From NCBI RefSeq assembly GCF_008974265.1, contig NZ_BKZW01000002.1:682001-746000 (forward strand): DNA of 64,000 nucleotides, read 5' to 3'. The stretch is from Dictyobacter vulcani (GTDB lineage Bacteria; Chloroflexota; Ktedonobacteria; Ktedonobacterales; Ktedonobacteraceae). Shown here piece by piece: positions 8,844 through 17,855 of this stretch (position 1 is its first letter; each line of letters begins with the position of its first letter). The position numbers and the translations under genes are program-made. The notes beneath the pieces were generated by a model. It was not told where the DNA came from. It saw nothing but the letters and a program-made list of their open reading frames with translations, and searched no databases.

Positions 8844-9362
8844 TTACGGGGCGCTGATTTCGTGATCCTGAAAGAAGGCGTGCCAGGGACCGCAGCCGAT
8901 GATGAAGGGTTGCATGAGAGCTCGTTCGGCCTGGATAGTGTGGTTTAAATCGTGGGCGGCCCATGTGTGAAGTAGCTGTGCCAGGGTGACTGTGCCAAAC
9001 TTCGGATGTTGTACGGTCCGTGTCAGGTCGGTATCCTTTACCTGGGTGAGGAGAGAGAGGTTTTCCTGGCGGTGACGTGTGAATTCAACTGTGATTTGCT
9101 CAGGAGTCAGTGCATCAGCGTTTGTGTGCTGCTGGTGTGGATCGAAATCGCCTAAATCCTGTCCTGTCAGGAAAGCGTGGAAGCGGACTGGAAAGAGTAC
9201 ACATTCCGCGTCCAGTAAATGCTGTAAGCAATTGAGCGCTGACCATTCTCCTGCTGCCGGTGGACGGCTGAGTAAATCAATGGAAAAAGCGCTGACCAGT
9301 TGCTGCCAGCGTTTGGGAGTAGTGGAGAGGACAGCGTGTACATGTTCCAACGAGGTATTCAA
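8844..9362 (-). CDS. DinB-like domain protein
   Basis: 172 aa four-helix-bundle protein of the DinB/YfiT superfamily. The metal triad is visible: a His in the NCLQHLLDAE segment near residue 48, and the paired histidines of AAHDLNH near 137-141. Members are metal-dependent thiol transferases (bacillithiol or mycothiol S-transferases) or stress proteins. TTG at 9362 is the likely start, with AAGGAGG well placed upstream. It faces the CPBP gene tail to tail. Confidence 0.85.
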   Translation of the reverse strand: MNTSLEHVHAVLSTTPKRWQQLVSAFSIDLLSRPPAAGEWSALNCLQHLLDAECVLFPVRFHAFLTGQDLGDFDPHQQHTNADALTPEQITVEFTRHRQENLSLLTQVKDTDLTRTVQHPKFGTVTLAQLLHTWAAHDLNHTIQAERALMQPFIIGCGPWHAFFQDHEISAP

Positions 9363-9509
9363 TGAAGGCCTCCTTTTGTCTTTTCTATAGACCAGAGCAT
9401 ACGGAAACGGTTACATTTCAGAAAATAGCTTACTCCTGCTCACTTCAATCATACTATATTATATACAAAGGCTTTTCCGCCATGTTTTATGCTGTGCGTG
9501 TAGATAGCT

Positions 9510-9553
9510 AAAGCGGGCATTGCTTCCATCAGAATGGAAGTAATGCCCGCTTT
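9510..9553 (-). terminator. Strong hairpin terminator after the EXORDIUM-like gene
   Basis: Twenty bases at 9510-9529 pair with 9534-9553 (one G-T pair) around a four-base loop CAGA. The stem is GC-rich (AAAGCGGGCATT at its base) and a short T stretch follows on the minus strand. It sits about 45 bases past the stop of the minus-strand gene at 9596. Confidence 0.8.
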
Positions 9554-9595
9554 ATAGCCAAAATCATCATATCATGGTTCATTGCGTTCAGACGA

Positions 9596-10510
9596 TTACG
9601 GCCCGGTCAGTGCGCAACCGCTGATGTTGTTATCCCACTCCTGCTGGAGCAGATAGGGATCGCCGTTGTAGTTGACATTGGAACCATCAGCATTTGTGGC
9701 ACCAAAGTTCCAGGCGCACTTGTCACCAATCTCCTGACCACTGCTGTCGGTCCAGGCATTGAGTAACGGATCGGTAGCAGCCTCCATCTGTTCATGAGAG
9801 GTCACATTGATGGTCTCATCGGCAGCCTGGTCACCGTTTGGTCCTTGCCCACCATTACAACTGAAGCTGGCTGCATAAGGCATAGCGGCGTAGATGGTGT
9901 TCGAACCAAAGTAACTGTGATAGGCACAGAAGGCATTCGAGGCACACTGTGACTGTGAACTATCGAAGCAAAGATCCTGACCGGCTTCGGTGAAGACAAA
10001 AAAGATATTATCGATGCTGGAACTCCAACCATTGGCGCTCTGCGCCTGACTGACCTCATTCTGGATATCGCTATCCAGCAACGGGCTTTCAGGATACGGA
10101 CTGTTGTCAGTCCAGGAACCCGCGAACTGGGTGTTGCTGGGTACATTACCCGATGAGTCAGTATACTGGGTGTTGATGTTGTACAACCCTGTCCCACCGA
10201 CATCACCGAAATAGCGCTGGATCAGTCCGTGGTAGGTGGAAGAGACGTTGCCGGTGGGCTCCCAGAAAATAGCGTAGACATTGGTAGTTCCCCCCATGAC
10301 GGGACCCCCACCATAGTTCAGATCGTTGCTTCCGGCAAGTTGGCTCGCTCCCTTGTGCTGACTGCCGTGTTTAAAGAAATGCACCCTGTGATGTTTTGTC
10401 AGTTGGGATGTGCTTGAAGTTGTTGCTGCAGATGCGCTCAGTGGCGCGGCGGCCAGGAATGCTAATAGAAGCATTGGCAATACGAGGATCGGAAGAACTC
10501 GTTTCTTCAT
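9596..10510 (-). CDS. Secreted EXORDIUM-like protein (phosphate-induced protein 1 type)
   Basis: 304 aa with a clean Sec signal (MKKR, hydrophobic core, cleavage after SASA near residue 27). The mature protein begins with a basic His-rich segment, then GGPVMGGTTNVYAIFWEPTG, which matches the start of the EXO domain of plant EXORDIUM proteins. Further on it has SHEQMEAATDP, with possible metal ligands, and GQEIGDKCAWNF, also typical of the family. Several cysteines suggest disulphides. In plants the family affects cell expansion; the bacterial role is not known. It has its own promoter region and its own terminator. Confidence 0.65.
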   Translation of the reverse strand: MKKRVLPILVLPMLLLAFLAAAPLSASAATTSSTSQLTKHHRVHFFKHGSQHKGASQLAGSNDLNYGGGPVMGGTTNVYAIFWEPTGNVSSTYHGLIQRYFGDVGGTGLYNINTQYTDSSGNVPSNTQFAGSWTDNSPYPESPLLDSDIQNEVSQAQSANGWSSSIDNIFFVFTEAGQDLCFDSSQSQCASNAFCAYHSYFGSNTIYAAMPYAASFSCNGGQGPNGDQAADETINVTSHEQMEAATDPLLNAWTDSSGQEIGDKCAWNFGATNADGSNVNYNGDPYLLQQEWDNNISGCALTGP

Positions 10511-11123
10511 ACAAAAACTCCTTTGTGTGACTGAACGAAGGGTTCCAACGGTTCTTTGAGCGGATTATCTCTCAATATTCTCTTTCCGTTGTTGAGGAGA
10601 GTATAGTCCACGAAGCTTGTAACTTACTTATTCCGTGCTTCATTTCGCATAACTGATAGAAGGAGTGCTTCGATATCCCGGGCTAGCATATATAAATAGC
10701 CTTGTAGCTTGACTTGATCGTGCTGAGAGCAGGGAAGCGGTAGTAAGTGTTTATTACATAAGATATTTAATTTTGTTATATAAGCTATAGCATTTTATAG
10801 AAGAAAACATAAAAAATGTAAATAACTACCTGGCCAAGAATGGTAAAGTTGTGGGCGAAGTTCAAATACATTCTGAGGTCGCAAGTGGAAAAATGGCACC
10901 GTTGCCTCAGCCTGGTTAAACAATGGCGCTTTGTATGTTTATGAGCATATGACGGAGGAGCAAGGGAGGAGTGCGTCCGCTATTTTCCTGGATTGAGAGG
11001 AGTGGTGGAGGAAAAGAGAAGAGTAGTATTTCTGGATAGGATATATCCCTGCAGAGCTTCTAAACTGCTATAATACGGGAGAAACGCTTTAGAGCGAAAT
11101 ATATCTTTCTGAGGGAGAAGGCC
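10511..11123. other. Divergent intergenic region upstream of SARP-type regulator
   Basis: 613 AT-rich bases between divergent genes. A TATAAT box at 11069-11074 is well placed for the regulator gene at 11124, although no good -35 is seen 17 bases upstream. A GGATATATCC palindrome lies just ahead of it. I see no ORF with coding character here. Confidence 0.45.
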
Positions 11124-13070
11124 ATGGATGATGGAAGAAGTGGGGGACATGAGTGGAGTGAGCCACGCTCTCCAATAGCTCGTATCTGGTTATGTGGTGC
11201 CTTTGTGGTCGAATGGATTGATCCTGGGACGGGTCAGGCCTGTTCGACGCTTGAGATGTCTGGTGCTGGAAGAGATTATACATCCGCGCTCTCGTTGCTC
11301 AAGCTCTTGCTGTCTCAGCCGCAGCGACGAGCCCATCGAGACTGGATTATGGAACAGTTCTGGCCCGCGAGTGGACGACATACCGCTGCTCATCGATTAG
11401 AAAATATTTTTTCGGTGTTGCGCAAGTTGATGTGTCATCCGCTGACTGGTGAATGTTTGTTGCGTTCTTTTCGGGCGGGCAAAGAGAATGGCATGATGTA
11501 TCAACTAGAAGCTTCTCCACTGGTGTGGCTGGATGTCGATGCACAGGTGTGGAATGTGGAGCAGGCTGCTCGTATGGAACGCTTTGGAGATGACGCGCAG
11601 CCATTCTGGGAACGTGCCTACGAACTTGGCAAACGTGGTCCTTTTCTGAGTGATGAGCGCTATGTTGATTGGGCTACACAGCGACGAAACGAGGTCGAGG
11701 GGTATTATCGTCAGACGATCCATGCCCTGGCGAGCCTTTACCTTGCCCGCTATGGTTCAGCAGGGGCTTCTGAAGCGCTCCTGCTGCTGCGCACATACTG
11801 GCAGCAATATCCAAAGGATGAAGATGCGCTACGCTTATTAATGGACGTGCTCAGTGCGCAAGAACGCTACCAGGAAGCGCTAGAGTATTATGATCACCTT
11901 TGCCAACTCTTACAAGAGGAACAGACGCAGCCAGATGAACGCACAAAAGATAGTGCAGAATATTGCAAGGCCAAACAGATCCAGCGCAGTCGCCCAGGCG
12001 CGCTGTGGCTCACTCCGAGAGACCGTGAGCCAGAATGCACATTACTAGAAGGACCGTCTCAGAATATGGATAACACACGTCGAGAAACGATTGCGGGGTT
12101 AATTGGACTCGTAGGCATGAGTGCTCTTTCCACTCAAAGGAAAGAAGTCCTGACCCAGGCACATGCTGCATCCCTTAAGCAAGAGGATTTAGCATATTTT
12201 CATGAGCTTATCGAAGGTGGATGGGAACTTTGTAACGTTGGTGAATGGCAGGTGGCAGAACATGTACTCGATAGTTTCTTGAGTGATGCGATCAGACGTG
12301 CTCCTAAACAGCGTGATTTTGCATACCTGGCTACTAAAGGACTTGTCCTGAAAAGTATTCTACAGGCTCATCAGCTGAATATCACGGTGATGCCCGCTCT
12401 CTGCAGGCAAGCAGTTCTGTATGCCAGGCAGACCAGAGACCACACGGCATTAGGGATGGCATTGAATGGATTGGCGGTGGCCTTTAAATATAATCATGAT
12501 TATAAAGCATCTCTGAACACCTACCAGGAAGCCCTGTCTTTTTGTGACGAGCAGGCGTCCCCGCTGATACGATCCCGGATCTATGCCGGTGCAGCCGCGG
12601 CTTTTGCCCGTATAGGAAAGGGACAGGAGGCGGATCGCTGTATCAATCAGGCTTATGAGTGTTTTCCGAATGATCCAATGCAGGAGGCCTATCCTTTATC
12701 TGCAGATCATGGAAGATACATGCTCTCCTACTATCATGGATTGATGTATCTCGCACTTCAGCAGCCAGCGAAAGCATATCCTGTGTTTGAGCAATATCAA
12801 TATGTGCGGTCCTCATCTGTCGTTCCTGGCAGGAATCGGCTGGAAATTCTCAATCAACAGGGAAAAGCGGCCGTCCTTTCCAACCATCTTGATGAGTATG
12901 TGGTATGTTTGCAGCAGGGCATCGAAGGAGCACAACAGTTAGGAAGCAAAAAACGGCTTGACGAAGTCGTGGAAATTTACCAGAAAGAGGTCCCTGGTGC
13001 ATGGAAGCAACATCAGAAAATCAAACAGATTACCGAACAGCATCCCTTTCTGCTCGTAGGGGCAAAGTGA
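11124..13070 (+). CDS. SARP/BTAD-type transcriptional activator with TPR repeats
   Basis: 648 aa regulator. The N-terminal part (about 15-125) resembles the OmpR-like winged helix of SARP proteins, including RAHRDWIMEQFWPASGRHTAAHRLENIFSVLRKL split over two motifs. The bacterial transcriptional activation domain follows (about 128-270) with its helical repeats (ARYGSAGASEALLLLRTYWQ). The C-terminal half (about 350-640) is tetratricopeptide-like. No AfsR-type NTPase lies between them. GAGGGAGAAGG precedes the ATG. Its stop overlaps the next gene by four bases, so the neighbour is its likely partner or target. Confidence 0.8.
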   Translation: MDDGRSGGHEWSEPRSPIARIWLCGAFVVEWIDPGTGQACSTLEMSGAGRDYTSALSLLKLLLSQPQRRAHRDWIMEQFWPASGRHTAAHRLENIFSVLRKLMCHPLTGECLLRSFRAGKENGMMYQLEASPLVWLDVDAQVWNVEQAARMERFGDDAQPFWERAYELGKRGPFLSDERYVDWATQRRNEVEGYYRQTIHALASLYLARYGSAGASEALLLLRTYWQQYPKDEDALRLLMDVLSAQERYQEALEYYDHLCQLLQEEQTQPDERTKDSAEYCKAKQIQRSRPGALWLTPRDREPECTLLEGPSQNMDNTRRETIAGLIGLVGMSALSTQRKEVLTQAHAASLKQEDLAYFHELIEGGWELCNVGEWQVAEHVLDSFLSDAIRRAPKQRDFAYLATKGLVLKSILQAHQLNITVMPALCRQAVLYARQTRDHTALGMALNGLAVAFKYNHDYKASLNTYQEALSFCDEQASPLIRSRIYAGAAAAFARIGKGQEADRCINQAYECFPNDPMQEAYPLSADHGRYMLSYYHGLMYLALQQPAKAYPVFEQYQYVRSSSVVPGRNRLEILNQQGKAAVLSNHLDEYVVCLQQGIEGAQQLGSKKRLDEVVEIYQKEVPGAWKQHQKIKQITEQHPFLLVGAK

Positions 13071-14194
13071 GTTCAAAGCGCATCTTGTTTATCGGTCTGG
13101 GCGACCTTGGTTCTCATATCCTGGATGTGCTTGTGCGTACACCTGGACAGCATACGTTTCTGGTGGGAGGAAGGCATCCCGGCTATCTGCAGCAAAGAGC
13201 GAATCTCTCGCTCTTTGCTGCTGTACAATTGGGATATATGCCAGATGTGACCTGTGTGAGGCTTGACCTGGAGCAGGTAGAGCAGACCGCGGCAACGATT
13301 GCAGCTTTTCAACCCGATGTCATTGTGTGTGCTGCAACCCTGCAGAAAAAAGATGCGTTCCGTGATCTCCCACTCTCTCTTGCTGAACGCTTACTATCAG
13401 CCCAACTGGGTCCTCGACTCCCCTGGCATCTTGCGTTGACCTATAAACTGATGCAAGCAGTGAAACTGTCCGGGCAGAAGGTACAGGTGCTCAATGCCAT
13501 TTATCCCGATGTCGTCAATCCCATTCTAGCCAGGGCCGGTCTGGCACCGACAACAGGAATTGGTGATCTGGCGAACAATGTGCCAGCCCTCCGGCACGCC
13601 GCGGCAACCATCTGCAATGTATCACGGGACCGGGTAGACGTGCGCCTGATTATGGCACGCTATGTCAGTTATTGGATGTCACGTATCCCCCTGAAAAATG
13701 TCCCGTTTTCATTCTCCGTTTTCATCGACGGTATTGATCAAACCTCCACCATTGATCCGGAAAGAGTGTTCCAATGCCTGTCATCAACACTCAAACGGAT
13801 GGGTGGGAGCATTGGAAATATTATGACCGCAGCCTCAGCCGGCGTTGTGTTTGATGGCATCATCAATGACACTGGTACCATCACGCATGCACCTGGTCCT
13901 GGTGGCTTGCCGGGTGGCTATCCAGTTCGTGTGGATGCGCAAGGCGTCACTGTTGTTCTCCCGGAGAAGATCTCACTGCAATCCGCCATCCACATCAACG
14001 AAGCCGGACTTGCCCTTGATGGTATTGAACGTATTGAAGCGGATGGAACAGCTGTGTTCACAGAGCAGGCAATGTCCATTTTTCGTGAGATTCTGGGATA
14101 TGACTGTCGACGGATGCCACTCGGTGAGGTCGATGATTGGGCCAAAGAGCTACAAAGCAGATATCAGATGTTGCTGGATAATTATCAATCATAA
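13067..14194 (+). CDS. Rossmann-fold oxidoreductase, saccharopine dehydrogenase-like
   Basis: 375 aa. The N-terminus carries an NAD(P)-binding motif, ILFIGLGDLGSHILDVL, followed by GGR at the end of the second strand. VRLDLEQVEQTAATIAAFQPDVIVCAA resembles the saccharopine dehydrogenase NADP domain. The rest is an alpha/beta catalytic domain that I do not recognise. The GTG start at 13067 overlaps the TGA of the regulator (GTGA) with TAGGGG upstream, so the two genes are translationally coupled. The reaction and substrate are unknown. Confidence 0.72.
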   Translation: MSSKRILFIGLGDLGSHILDVLVRTPGQHTFLVGGRHPGYLQQRANLSLFAAVQLGYMPDVTCVRLDLEQVEQTAATIAAFQPDVIVCAATLQKKDAFRDLPLSLAERLLSAQLGPRLPWHLALTYKLMQAVKLSGQKVQVLNAIYPDVVNPILARAGLAPTTGIGDLANNVPALRHAAATICNVSRDRVDVRLIMARYVSYWMSRIPLKNVPFSFSVFIDGIDQTSTIDPERVFQCLSSTLKRMGGSIGNIMTAASAGVVFDGIINDTGTITHAPGPGGLPGGYPVRVDAQGVTVVLPEKISLQSAIHINEAGLALDGIERIEADGTAVFTEQAMSIFREILGYDCRRMPLGEVDDWAKELQSRYQMLLDNYQS

Positions 14195-14376
14195 GACAGG
14201 GTTGGTTTCTTTCACTCAATATTCACATGGTAGGAGTTACTCAGGAGCATACAGGGCAAATTATATGTGTGTGATGGAGTCTGGTAGGAGTTCTATTTGT
14301 TATGCTCAAGATAGAAGTGAGTTATTTGTAATGCGCCTGATATTGTGTGTAGCCCTGAGTGTAGAGAGGAAACAAG

Positions 14377-14607
14377 ATGAGTGCATTTCCCGCTTCTGGA
14401 AGTGAAGTAGCAAGGATACTTGATCAAATTAAAGTCGAATATGAAGCTGCCCAGAGTGGCTTGTATGGTCTGTCTTCTGGGACTTCACAGCATGCTTTTA
14501 TTACGGCCAAAATGGAGCATATGAGCCTGCTTCATTCAGAACTTCAATCACTGGTTGGAGATTCCGCCACTGCTTTAGTCGTCGAGCAATTGAATGCATC
14601 TCCGTAA
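14377..14607 (+). CDS. Small hypothetical helical protein
   Basis: 76 aa, with a good AGAGAGGAAACAAG leader before ATG. It is predicted to be mostly helical, with no Cys, membrane segment or signal. The sequence MSAFPASGSEVARILDQI followed by EYEAAQSGLYGLSSGTSQHAF has the look of a conserved short protein. It ends 12 bases before the convergent kinase gene. Function unknown. Confidence 0.6.
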   Translation: MSAFPASGSEVARILDQIKVEYEAAQSGLYGLSSGTSQHAFITAKMEHMSLLHSELQSLVGDSATALVVEQLNASP

Positions 14608-14618
14608 CAGTGTTGATT

Positions 14619-15149
14619 TCAGACTGCTTGTTCCTTGAGCTGGATATACGCTAACGCCTGTTGCATATTTTGTTCGTGAGGATTCGTGGTATCTAACACG
14701 AATCTCTCTTCTTTCCATGGGGCATATTCTTTACGGCGGTTTTCGACGTCTTCCCAGGTCACTTCAGGAATGCCATGCATATTTCTGACGCGGGCTTCGA
14801 GCCTTTCCCGATGAAGCTCTCTGTCTATCACACACTCAATAATAATCAGTGGCACAGTCTGTTTACGAGCCAGATTATTCCACATATCCCTGGCTTCTTG
14901 CACTGGATTGACGGCGTCAATAATGACAGACAGGCCGCACTTGAGTTGTTCACTGGCAAGAGCTTCAGCCACTTCATAGGCGGCTAAGCCCGTTTCAAAG
15001 CTTCTCTTGATACCGCTCAGGAGGATCGCTGATTCAATTGGATCAACTGAAAGTACTGGGATGGATAGATTTTTTGCGAGACCTTCTGCAACAGTACTTT
15101 TACCCGAACCTGGTAAGCCAGAAACAATAATTAACTTTGGTGTATTCAT
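14619..15149 (-). CDS. P-loop kinase (AAA_33 / zeta-toxin-like nucleotide kinase fold)
   Basis: 176 aa small P-loop kinase. The Walker A motif GLPGSGKST is at residues 11-19, followed by VDPIESAILL. LSVIIDAVNPVQEARDMW is the Walker B-like strand and helix typical of AAA_33 kinases. The lid region carries IECVIDRELHRERLEARVR. Members phosphorylate small molecules, polynucleotide ends or UDP-amino sugars. No antitoxin gene is adjacent, so a toxin role is unlikely. The promoter box ends six bases before ATG, which predicts a leaderless transcript. Confidence 0.82.
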   Translation of the reverse strand: MNTPKLIIVSGLPGSGKSTVAEGLAKNLSIPVLSVDPIESAILLSGIKRSFETGLAAYEVAEALASEQLKCGLSVIIDAVNPVQEARDMWNNLARKQTVPLIIIECVIDRELHRERLEARVRNMHGIPEVTWEDVENRRKEYAPWKEERFVLDTTNPHEQNMQQALAYIQLKEQAV

Positions 15150-15155
15150 TTGTCT

Positions 15156-15184
15156 ATTATATCATGCTCAATCTATATTGTCGA
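15156..15184 (-). promoter_or_regulatory. Sigma70-like promoter of the P-loop kinase gene
   Basis: On the minus strand TCGACA (15184-15179) and TATAAT (15161-15156) are separated by exactly 17 bases. The start codon A is the seventh base after TATAAT, the usual transcription start position. Confidence 0.65.
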
Positions 15185-15202
15185 CATTAAAGTATTTATG
15201 GT

Positions 15203-15841
15203 TTATTTTCGTTCTCGATGACGAATATCCCTGAGCTGTTGTTCGATACATTTTTTGTGTGCCTCGGCTAATTGATAGCTTGAACTCCCGGGATTCAGTT
15301 CTCTGAGCGCTTTTTCTGCTTGAGCTAAAGCCATCAGCAATTGTAACAATTCCCTGGATTGAGGAGCCACGCGGCTCTCGGGCCAGTGTTCGGTGTATCT
15401 CCATCGTCCCAGACCGACCATCATAAATTCGTCCAGGATATCCGGGTTGTTTGCCTGAACGCCAAAACAGCGCAAGGCCTGATTGATGGCTCCGAAATCG
15501 TACATCGTTGTGGCCAGAATAACCTTGCCTTCTTGCCAGACAATGGCCTGCTGGCTACCGATACCACCCAGGAAACCAGCCTCTACATAGGCCACATAGT
15601 CCTGTTTGGAGAGCTGTTGTGCGAGCTCGACAATGCATGTACTAATGCTGATTGCTCCTATGTGCTCATAACGACGAGGTGATCCTGCGTCGTGGCGGTC
15701 ACCCAGTTCATTCCAGAAGGCAATCGTGAGCGGTATCATCTGTAAATTATGCCTGAGCGGAATCACGCAAGCGTTAGAATATTCAAGGGGGACAGATGCA
15801 AGGTTCTCTCTTCCAATCAAAGCCGTCAATTCGTAACCCAT
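15203..15841 (-). CDS. Hypothetical protein
   Basis: 212 aa, cytoplasmic, no membrane segment. GGAGGAGTT stands directly before ATG. The N-terminal two thirds are alpha/beta in character (MGYELTALIGRENL, then IGAISISTCIVELAQQL). The last 50 residues are charged and helical (LLQLLMALAQAEKAL) and may form a coiled coil. It resembles proteins I associate with Ktedonobacteria but I know no named family or function. It is transcribed independently of the kinase downstream, which has its own promoter. Confidence 0.65.
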   Translation of the reverse strand: MGYELTALIGRENLASVPLEYSNACVIPLRHNLQMIPLTIAFWNELGDRHDAGSPRRYEHIGAISISTCIVELAQQLSKQDYVAYVEAGFLGGIGSQQAIVWQEGKVILATTMYDFGAINQALRCFGVQANNPDILDEFMMVGLGRWRYTEHWPESRVAPQSRELLQLLMALAQAEKALRELNPGSSSYQLAEAHKKCIEQQLRDIRHRERK

Positions 15842-15916
15842 AACTCCTCCACTCTGTTGATTTATACTCTTTATAACTATAAGTGATCCTTTTAGCTGTA
15901 TATGTAAGTATGCTGC

Positions 15917-16837
15917 TTAGTGTGTATCTTGAATGATGCTAAGGATGTGATTGCTGAGGGAACCACGATGGGAATTGGGGTGGATCCATTGGTGTTTTTG
16001 TTCGTCATACTGAAGCTGTTTCTTCAGAGTGTATGCGAGTTTTTGCTTCTGGATGTCGTTCAGGTGATGGGCGTTGTCGCGCATAAAGGTGAGTGCCTGA
16101 TTTTGTTCAAATGCAGATTTTGGATCGTCTATCATGGGTTGAAGTTCTTCGAAAAAAGGTGGCCGGACGGTTGTTCTGATAATGGAGAGCCCAAGGATGC
16201 GTTGTCCTCCATTCTCGGAACGAAGGTAGTTACTGACTTCATTATCTTTGAAGTCAGCAAAAGGTGCCAGTGTGCGCATACGACCAAAAATGGAGCGAAA
16301 TTGGAGTGTGCGTTCGTCCCCTGAAGGCATTTCTTCACGAATAGTATTGTATTCCTGGACTAAACTGATAAGTTCCTGCCGTGCTTCTTGAGGTGAGAAG
16401 CGTGAACTATAGGTTTCCTGGGCCTCATTTTTAATGTATGTGAGTTCTGCCTTGTTGGTGCTCGAAGAATCTTCTCCGGCGGTTTCTGCATCATCAATGA
16501 TGAGACCTAATGTATCAGAGTTAAGCGTTTTCAGAAACTCTCCGATACCAGGACTGGAAAGTTCTCCCGCTGGAGTTTTGAGTCCTCCACCTAAGAGGGT
16601 AAAGATTCTGAGAAGCGCGGGTAACCAGAGTAATGCAAAAAAGAGGGCCGTGGTACTGGTGATCTGGAACGTCACAGCCAATACTCTGGACGTATTATTC
16701 CAGGTGATATTGAACATACTGGCTATGATAACCAGGACAGTGATAACGCACCAGATAACGGGCAGGCGTAAGGCGGTTCTTAGTAGTTCATCGAGTTGCT
16801 GCTTATCTATCTTTTGACTTGTAGGTGTTTCTTCCAT
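15917..16837 (-). CDS. Hypothetical protein with two membrane segments and a cytosolic helical domain
   Basis: 306 aa. The ATG at 16837 (MEETPTSQKIDKQQLDEL) is chosen because GAGGAAATGT precedes it; the open frame extends 45 codons further without a ribosome-binding site. Two hydrophobic segments lie at about residues 25-45 and 55-80. The remaining 220 residues are soluble, acidic and largely helical, ending in a Lys/Gln/His-rich segment. The part around LRSENGGQRILGLSIIRTTV looks like a HEAT-type repeat. The family is not recognised. Confidence 0.6.
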   Translation of the reverse strand: MEETPTSQKIDKQQLDELLRTALRLPVIWCVITVLVIIASMFNITWNNTSRVLAVTFQITSTTALFFALLWLPALLRIFTLLGGGLKTPAGELSSPGIGEFLKTLNSDTLGLIIDDAETAGEDSSSTNKAELTYIKNEAQETYSSRFSPQEARQELISLVQEYNTIREEMPSGDERTLQFRSIFGRMRTLAPFADFKDNEVSNYLRSENGGQRILGLSIIRTTVRPPFFEELQPMIDDPKSAFEQNQALTFMRDNAHHLNDIQKQKLAYTLKKQLQYDEQKHQWIHPNSHRGSLSNHILSIIQDTH

Positions 16838-17074
16838 ACATTTCCTCAGTAATATTTTTCTCGTCTTTAATTGAAACGTTTGAATGTATGAAAAGTAGCA
16901 TATGAAATTGCTATATTTAACGTATTTCTTGTGTGATTTTTGATTGGGGATTAGGGCATGGTTCACATCCATGTGAGCTTTCTATGAACCACGCCTAACT
17001 TCCCATACAGAAACTATGATTGCTACTGGCGGGAACGATGAAGCTGTTTATATCTGGGGTGTGCGTTAGTTATT

Positions 17075-17107
17075 GAACCGCCTGTACCCAACTCGAACAG
17101 GCGGTTC
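17075..17107 (-). terminator. Hairpin at the 3' end of the interrupted YccF gene
   Basis: GAACCGCCTGT at 17075-17085 pairs perfectly with ACAGGCGGTTC at 17097-17107 around an 11-base loop. It lies 12 bases beyond the minus-strand stop at 17120. The T tract is poor on the minus strand. Confidence 0.6.
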
Positions 17108-17119
17108 TTTGCCTGTAGG

Positions 17120-17302
17120 CTAATTCTTACGCAGCGTTAGCACTGCTGGCAGGCGGTTGAGCATCATCAGGCCAATTGGCATCAATATAATAGAGCAGAC
17201 CAGACCATAGCCAACACAAGCCCAGAAGTAACCTGCCCACCAGCCAATCGCACAAAAGTAAAGTACGCGAACGAGAAAATTGGTTTGATTATTGGTATTG
17301 AC
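17120..17302 (-). pseudogene. 3' part of a two-domain YccF-like membrane protein, cut by an IS element
   Basis: Sixty codons encoding the second YccF domain (PF03733-like inner membrane component): NQTNFLVRVLYFCAIGWWAG, then a hydrophobic run and LMMLNRLPAVLTL. It has no start of its own; upstream the frame runs into the left end of the IS200/IS605 element. The first part of the same gene is found beyond the element at 19448-20026. Joining 19448 directly to 17302 keeps the frame and gives NININVNTNNQ between the two domains, the usual linker style of these proteins. Confidence 0.8.
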
Positions 17303-17418
17303 ATAAGCGTAACCCGCCGCAAGCCGCTGTGGTTTGAACCCAGGCGGATAGGCGGGTTTCTCGTGGGCTTTAGCCCTCGCTTGTTGCAATATCGTCTTTT
17401 CTCCTGTATACTGCAACA

Positions 17419-17829
17419 ATGGAAAAGACGAGTACATTGCAGTATCAGCGTGACGAGCACCGCGTCCATCTTATTGTGTATCATCTCATCTGGTGTCCTC
17501 GTCGTCGCAAAGCCATTCTTACGGGTCCCATCAAAGAACGGTGTCAACAGATACTCGAAGAGAAATGTCTGGAAAAAGGGTGGAGTATTCTCACCCTGGC
17601 GATTCAACCTGACCATATTCATCTTTTTATCCGCGTCTGGCCTTCTGAAAGTGCCGCTGATGTGGTGAAAGAACTTAAGGGCATCACGTCCTTTCATTTA
17701 CGAAGGGAGTTCGCCCCTATCATGAAGAAAATGCCTTCGACCTGGACCCGTTCCTATTTTGCCAGCACGGCTGGTGCAGTGAGTGCTGAGACCATTCAAC
17801 ACTATATCAATGCGCAAAAAGGAATCTAG
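17419..17829 (+). CDS. tnpA: IS200/IS605 Y1 transposase TnpA
   Basis: 136 aa HUH single-strand transposase. The HUH motif is QPDHIHLFIRV and the catalytic tyrosine is in the C-terminal helix HYINAQKG near residue 131. The Y1 core (VYHLIWCPRRRKAIL at the start) is intact and of normal length. It cuts single-stranded element ends at hairpins and rejoins them. Since the protein is complete, the element and its non-autonomous relative could still be mobile. Confidence 0.93.
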   Translation: MEKTSTLQYQRDEHRVHLIVYHLIWCPRRRKAILTGPIKERCQQILEEKCLEKGWSILTLAIQPDHIHLFIRVWPSESAADVVKELKGITSFHLRREFAPIMKKMPSTWTRSYFASTAGAVSAETIQHYINAQKGI

Positions 17830-17855
17830 CGGGGAGGAAGGGAGGGAGTCATCGC

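Noticed and set aside
14619..15149. Zeta-type toxin of a toxin-antitoxin pair
   Set aside because: No antitoxin-like gene adjoins it; the upstream same-strand gene is separated by its own promoter and resembles no antitoxin.
17182..17697. Minus-strand 171-codon ORF
   Set aside because: It overlaps tnpA and the YccF fragment in a wrong frame and has no coding features.
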